Source: Alistipes sp. (GTDB lineage: Bacteria; Bacteroidota; Bacteroidia; Bacteroidales; Rikenellaceae). From it: DNA of 18,173 nt. Position numbers and translations under genes: made by a program. Position 1 is the stretch's first letter. Each line of letters begins with the position of its first letter. Where the stretch lies: assembly GCA_029065825.1 (NCBI GenBank), contig JAIEHQ010000002.1:1-18173 (forward strand). Reading direction: 5' to 3'. Under the pieces are notes generated by a model. It saw nothing but the letters and a program-made list of their open reading frames with translations. It searched no databases and was not told the origin of the DNA. This document shows positions 14,246-18,173 of the stretch, one piece after another.

Positions 14246-16453
14246 ATGAAAAAACTGTTTTTGTGTCTGGCTGCTGCGGTCGTTTCGCTGACCGCCTCGG
14301 CCGACGAGGGTATGTGGCTGCTGCCCTACCTCCAGAAAATGAACATCGGCGACATGCGCGCCAAAGGGTGCGAGCTGACCGCCGAGCAGATCTACTCGAT
14401 CAACGGCTCCTCGCTCAAGGATGCCATCGTCATCTTCGGCAACGGCTGCACGGGCGAGGTGGTGTCGCCCGAGGGTCTGGTGTTCACGAACCACCACTGC
14501 GGCTACGCCTCGATCCAGGAGCTGTCGTCCGTCGAGCACGACTACCTCAAGGACGGCTTCTGGGCTTCGTCCAACGCCGATGAGCTGCCTGCTCCGGGAC
14601 TTACCGTGACCTTCATCCGCCAGATCCTCGACGTGACGCCCGAGGTGCTGGGATCGGTGCCTTCGATCGCCGGCGGCAGCGAGCGTGTCGAGATCGTCGA
14701 GCGCAACATCGAGGCGCTGCGCGAGCGCCTCGCGGCGGAGTATCCCGGCAAGACGATCGCCGTCAAGAGCTTCTTCGGCGGCAACCAGTATTTCGCCTTC
14801 GTGCAGGATATTTTCCGCGATATCCGTTTGGTGGGCACGCCCCCCTCGTCGATCGGCAAGTTCGGCGGCGAGACCGACAACTGGATGTGGCCGCGCCACA
14901 CGGGCGACTTCTCGATCTTCCGCATCTACGCCGACAAGGAGAACAATCCGGCGGCCTACTCCCCCGAGAACGTACCCTACCGTGCCGAGAACCATCTGAA
15001 AATATCGCTCGACGGCATCGAGGAGAACGATTTCGCGATGATCATGGGCTTCCCCGGATCGACCCAGCGCTACATGACCTCCTATGAGATCGACGAGCTG
15101 CTCAACGTGACCGGTCCCCAGCGCGTGGCCATCCGCGGCGCACGTCAGGAGATCCTCAAGAAGGACATGCTCGCCAGCGACAAGGTGCGCATCCAGTACG
15201 CTTCGAAGTATGCCGGTTCGTCCAACTACTGGAAGAACACCATCGGCATGATGCGCGGTGTGAAGAAGCTCGACGTGAAGGCCAAGAAAGAGGCTCAGGA
15301 GGCTGCTTTCCAGGTGTGGGCCGATGCCAATACGCTGCCCGAGGAGGGTTTCTCGGATGCGCTCCCCACGATCCGCGAGGCACTCGAGCAGAGCCGCTCC
15401 TGCACCGCTTCGCTGCAGTATCTGAGCGAGGCGCTGGGGATGGCCGTGGAGATCATCTCGCCGGCCATCTCGGCGCACCGCATTCTCAATGCCGAGGAGG
15501 TTACCGATGAGCTGAAGCAGCGTCTGGAGGAGTATTACGTCCAGTTCTACAAGGACTACAACATGCCCACCGACCGCAAGGTGGCCAAGCGGATGCTGGC
15601 GATGGTGCGCGAGAACGTAGAGGAGCTTCCGAGCGTCTTCGCCGAGGTGATCGACGCCCGTTTCGGCGGCGACATCGACGCTTATGTGGATTATCTCTAC
15701 GACAATTCGGCCTTTACCTCCTACGAGAAGGCGACGGCTGTCGCTCCCGACCAGGTGGCGGAGGATCCTGCCGTGGTGCTGGCCGAGTCGGTCATCGGCA
15801 AGATGGGCGAGCTGCGCGGCAAGATGACGGCCACCGACTTCCGTTTCGCCGACGGTCACCGCCGCTATATCGCCGGTCTGATGCGCATGCAGCCCGACAA
15901 GGCGTTCTATCCCGATGCCAACTTCACGCTGCGCATGACCTACGGCCAGGTGCTTCCCTACGAGCCGATGGACGGCGTGAAATACGAGTACTACACCACG
16001 CTCAAGGGCGTGATGGAGAAGGAGAACCCCGAGAATCCCGAGTTCGTCGTGCCGGCCAAGCTGCGCGAGCTTTACGAGAAGAAGGATTTCGGCCGTTGGG
16101 CCAACCGCGACGGCGAGCTGCCGGTGGCGTTCCTGGCCAACTGCGACATTACGGGCGGCAACTCGGGTTCGCCGATGATGAACGGCCGGGGCGAGCTGAT
16201 CGGCCTGGCGTTCGACGGCAACTGGGAGGCCATGTCGGGCGACATAGCCTTCGAGCCTGAGGTGCAGCGCACGATCGGTGTCGATGTACGCTACGTGCTC
16301 TTCTTGATCGACAAGTTCGCCGATTCGGGCTGGCTGCTCGAGGAGATGACGCTCGTGGGCGGCGACTGCGGCAAGGGCTGCTGCGCCGACAAGAAAGGCT
16401 GCGGCAAAAAGGCGAAGAAAGCCGCGAAAAAGGCCAAGGCCGGCAAGAAGTAG
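14246..16453 (+). CDS. S46 family dipeptidyl-peptidase, DPP7-like, with an unusual Cys/Lys-rich tail
   Basis: A 735-residue secreted serine exopeptidase releasing N-terminal dipeptides in the periplasm, so that peptides can be used as food. A signal peptide (MKKLFLCLAAAVVSLTASA) leads to the mature start near Asp20. The chymotrypsin-like triad is visible as His84 (TNHHCGY), Asp221 (RHTGDFSIFR) and Ser640 (GGNSGSP), with the inserted helical domain between (about 300-560). At the position that sets specificity, 18 residues past the serine, there is Gly658 (AFDGNWE), as in DPP7 (hydrophobic P1), not the Arg of DPP11 (Asp/Glu P1). After the usual end (MTLVGG, 701-706) there is an extra tail of about 30 residues with four cysteines and twelve lysines. 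It may be co-transcribed with nadA; no exact -7 box lies between them. It ends at the terminator 16542-16580. Confidence 0.95.
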   Translation: MKKLFLCLAAAVVSLTASADEGMWLLPYLQKMNIGDMRAKGCELTAEQIYSINGSSLKDAIVIFGNGCTGEVVSPEGLVFTNHHCGYASIQELSSVEHDYLKDGFWASSNADELPAPGLTVTFIRQILDVTPEVLGSVPSIAGGSERVEIVERNIEALRERLAAEYPGKTIAVKSFFGGNQYFAFVQDIFRDIRLVGTPPSSIGKFGGETDNWMWPRHTGDFSIFRIYADKENNPAAYSPENVPYRAENHLKISLDGIEENDFAMIMGFPGSTQRYMTSYEIDELLNVTGPQRVAIRGARQEILKKDMLASDKVRIQYASKYAGSSNYWKNTIGMMRGVKKLDVKAKKEAQEAAFQVWADANTLPEEGFSDALPTIREALEQSRSCTASLQYLSEALGMAVEIISPAISAHRILNAEEVTDELKQRLEEYYVQFYKDYNMPTDRKVAKRMLAMVRENVEELPSVFAEVIDARFGGDIDAYVDYLYDNSAFTSYEKATAVAPDQVAEDPAVVLAESVIGKMGELRGKMTATDFRFADGHRRYIAGLMRMQPDKAFYPDANFTLRMTYGQVLPYEPMDGVKYEYYTTLKGVMEKENPENPEFVVPAKLRELYEKKDFGRWANRDGELPVAFLANCDITGGNSGSPMMNGRGELIGLAFDGNWEAMSGDIAFEPEVQRTIGVDVRYVLFLIDKFADSGWLLEEMTLVGGDCGKGCCADKKGCGKKAKKAAKKAKAGKK

Positions 16454-16541
16454 CCGAGCGAGTGCGACGGAGGGTGCGGCACGTGCTGTAACGGCGCTTC
16501 GCCCGACACAGCGGGAAGTGCCCGCCGTCGGTACGGATCGG

Positions 16542-16580
16542 GGAGAGAGGTTTCGGAAGAGACCTCTCTCCTTCGTTTTT
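16542..16580 (+). terminator. Intrinsic terminator of the S46 peptidase gene
   Basis: A 10-bp perfect stem (16542-16551 with 16562-16571), extendable through a G-U pair to 13 bp with loop GGAA, followed by TTCGTTTTT. It lies 89 bases past the stop codon. Confidence 0.85.
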
Positions 16581-16665
16581 CCCGCTGGAAGCTCCCGCCG
16601 TGCCGGGGGTGCCGCCGGTGCGAAATTTTCCGGGAGTAAGACTGCGCAAAACGCCCGAACGCAGT

Positions 16666-16673
16666 TATCTTTG
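16666..16673 (+). promoter_or_regulatory. -7 promoter element before the small ORF and histidine kinase
   Basis: TATCTTTG is an exact TAnnTTTG match, placed just after the terminator of the preceding gene. No good -33 TTG is seen at the usual distance. Transcription from about 16680 would cover the 50-residue ORF and then the kinase. Confidence 0.6.
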
Positions 16674-16720
16674 CGCGGTGGAACCGGTCCGATCGGCCGG
16701 ACGCATGTCCGGTGGAGAGA

Positions 16721-16873
16721 ATGAAAAGCAATGAGCGGACGAAGCCGACCTGCCCCGAGGTGGCGGCGTGCCTGGAGGCGTGTGCCGATCGGGAGTGCCG
16801 CTTCGGCATCGACACGACGACGGCACTGGGAATCCGGGTCGTCGGTCTCCGCCGGCGGACGGTAGAAAAGTGA
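16721..16873 (+). CDS. Possible 50-residue cysteine-containing protein upstream of the kinase
   Basis: A short ORF (MKSNERTKPTCPEVAACLEA at its start) with four cysteines at residues 11, 17, 21 and 26 and a basic C-terminus (GLRRRTVEK). Support for coding: a purine-rich GGTGGAGAGA just before the ATG, a matching promoter upstream, third codon positions that are mostly G or C like the surrounding genes, and a stop only five bases before the kinase start. I do not recognise a family. It may be a small regulator or zinc-binding peptide of the sensor kinase operon, or a leader ORF whose translation feeds the kinase; chance is the other possibility. An in-frame GTG at 16870 would give the kinase an overlapping start. 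Confidence 0.4.
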   Translation: MKSNERTKPTCPEVAACLEACADRECRFGIDTTTALGIRVVGLRRRTVEK

Positions 16874-16878
16874 AAACT

Positions 16879-18173
16879 ATGAAGGAGTCTAATTCGGTAC
16901 GTTTGAAAATGGCAGTCGGCTACCTGATCGTGGCGTTGCTCGGTGTGATGGCTGCCGTGGGAGTATGGAGGCAGATCGCTCCCCTGATGATCGAGGACGA
17001 CAGCCAGAAGCTGCTCCAGCAGCGGCGCATGCTGGTCAGTCAGACGCTCTACCATCTTTACGAGGCGGAAAGCTGCGGGCAGATGCTCATCGCCGGCTAC
17101 CCCGATTACCGGGAGCGCTACACCGAGGAGGTCGAGCAGGTGCACCGCGACATCGATTCGCTGCGGGAGTGGACCGACGACAGCCTCCAGCGGAGCCGTC
17201 TGGACACGCTCGTGCTGCTGCTGCGCGAAAAGGTGGACGGGGTGCTGGCGCTCGACCACAACCTGCGTGCCTCGTCCGAGTCGGCCGTGCTCCACAAGAA
17301 CATCCGGCAGATCGTTCCCCTGCTCGATTCGCTGGCCAGACACGAACGGCACGATACGCTGGTCGTGCGCGACACGATGCGGCTCATGCCCCGCAAGAAG
17401 CGTAATTTTTTCCGCCGTTTCGGCGATCTGTTCGCTCCGCCCAAGGTCGATTCCCAGCTGGTCGTGACGACCCATGTGGAGATCGATACCCTGCCGCGCG
17501 ATCTGGGCGATACGATCGCTTCGATCCTCGAGGTGCTGGAGCGCAAGGTAATGAGCGAACACATCGCACTCTACGACAAGGCGCGGCAGGAGGGGCTGCA
17601 GCTCGAACGCAACAATCGCCAGGTGGACCGCAGGATCTACCGCCTGATCGTCGATTTCGAAGAGGAGGAGACCGCCTACCTTTGGGATCGCATCCGCTCG
17701 CTCGGGGAGGTGCGCAGGCAGTCGCTGCGCGTGATGGTCTCGGTCATGGGCGGTCTGTTTCTGGTGGTGCTCTTCTTCGTCGGGATGCTCTGGCGCGACA
17801 TCACGCGCAGCGACCGCTACAAGCGCCGTCTCGAACAGGCCAACGACCGCAACGAGGTGCTGATCGAGGAGCGCGAAAAACTGATGCTGGCCGTCACGCA
17901 CGACATCAAGGCGCCGCTTGGGGCGATCATGGGGTATATCGACCTGATGGCCCGCACCGAGCGGGAGAAAGGGTGTCGCATCTACCTGCATCGCATGAAG
18001 GAGGCGGCCGACCGGCTGTTGGGGCTGGTGACCGATCTTCTGGACTTTTACCGGCTCGATGCCAACAAGATCTCGATCAGCTGGATCGTCTTCTCCCCGG
18101 CCGAGCTGTTCACCACCGTGTGCGAGAGCTGCGAGCCGCTGTCCGGTGAGAAAGGGATCGCCCTGCGCTGCAA
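16879..18173 (+). CDS. Sensor histidine kinase, 3' end missing
   Basis: Open to the window end, with 431 complete codons. The first membrane segment is at about 11-30 (MAVGYLIVALLGVMAAVGVW), then a periplasmic sensor domain of about 250 residues, rich in charged helical stretches and of no family I recognise. The second membrane segment is at 285-305. A short coiled-coil linker without an evident HAMP domain (LEQANDRNEVLIEEREKL) leads to the HisKA phosphoacceptor AVTHDIKAPLGAIMGYIDLM, where His341 is the site of autophosphorylation. The HATPase domain is only begun (SISWIVFSPAELF) and its N, G1 and G2 boxes lie outside. The start at 16879 gives the cleanest N-terminus; GTG at 16870 is an in-frame alternative. 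The partner regulator, or a fused receiver domain, may lie just past the window. The signal is unknown. Confidence 0.93.
   Translation, partial: MKESNSVRLKMAVGYLIVALLGVMAAVGVWRQIAPLMIEDDSQKLLQQRRMLVSQTLYHLYEAESCGQMLIAGYPDYRERYTEEVEQVHRDIDSLREWTDDSLQRSRLDTLVLLLREKVDGVLALDHNLRASSESAVLHKNIRQIVPLLDSLARHERHDTLVVRDTMRLMPRKKRNFFRRFGDLFAPPKVDSQLVVTTHVEIDTLPRDLGDTIASILEVLERKVMSEHIALYDKARQEGLQLERNNRQVDRRIYRLIVDFEEEETAYLWDRIRSLGEVRRQSLRVMVSVMGGLFLVVLFFVGMLWRDITRSDRYKRRLEQANDRNEVLIEEREKLMLAVTHDIKAPLGAIMGYIDLMARTEREKGCRIYLHRMKEAADRLLGLVTDLLDFYRLDANKISISWIVFSPAELFTTVCESCEPLSGEKGIALRC

Noticed and set aside
14222..15859. Minus-strand ORF of 545 codons opposite the S46 peptidase
   Set aside because: Antisense shadow; the plus-strand protein has a signal peptide and a full catalytic triad.
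16291..17991. Minus-strand ORF of 566 codons opposite the S46 tail and the kinase
   Set aside because: It runs through the S46 3' end, a terminator and the kinase gene; His/Arg/Leu-rich shadow translation.

Overview
The window looks like a chromosomal piece of a GC-rich member of the Bacteroidota, most likely Alistipes or a relative (Rikenellaceae). The clues are Bacteroidota-type promoters (TAnnTTTG at -7) before many genes, almost no Shine-Dalgarno sequences, a lipoprotein with a Cys-Ser-Lys-Asp-Asp start, an S46 dipeptidyl-peptidase, an Mrp ATPase without its CxxC pair and a YbeY with Asp in place of the third zinc His. The genus is an inference; the phylum is fairly safe. Nearly all genes are housekeeping.

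Layout. 1-1368: 3' three quarters of mnmG (tRNA wobble-uridine modification), converging on a low-GC lipoprotein gene (1463-2008, minus) across a two-way terminator. 2009-2376: gene-free AT-rich stretch ending in a 24-bp palindrome that serves as the ilvE terminator and contains a 16-bp parS-like sequence. 2377-6135: minus-strand ilvE, metG and ybeY. 6136-6614: gene-free. 6615-7344: a small plus-strand pair, a zinc-ribbon/TM2 protein and a DUF2752 protein, ending at a second two-way terminator. 7404-11594: minus-strand sppA, then an ABC-2 exporter ATPase and its permease. 11781-12830: mrp on the plus strand, divergent from sppA. 12831-13228: non-coding, with DnaA boxes and an extremely AT-rich stretch. 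13229-18173: plus-strand nadA, the S46 peptidase, a possible 50-residue ORF, and a sensor histidine kinase cut off by the window end.

The main discovery is that 12831-13228 has the properties of the chromosomal replication origin (oriC): three boxes matching TTATNCACA, several near matches, four of the minus-strand boxes carrying the same TCGGG flank, and an adjacent 56-base segment with only four G/C. Strand organisation agrees: left of it most genes run minus, right of it all run plus, and lysine codons shift from AAA-rich in mrp to AAG-rich in nadA. The parS-like site about 10.7 kb away fits, since ParB sites usually cluster near oriC. None of this could be tested computationally here.

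No mobile element, CRISPR array, rRNA or tRNA was recognised.
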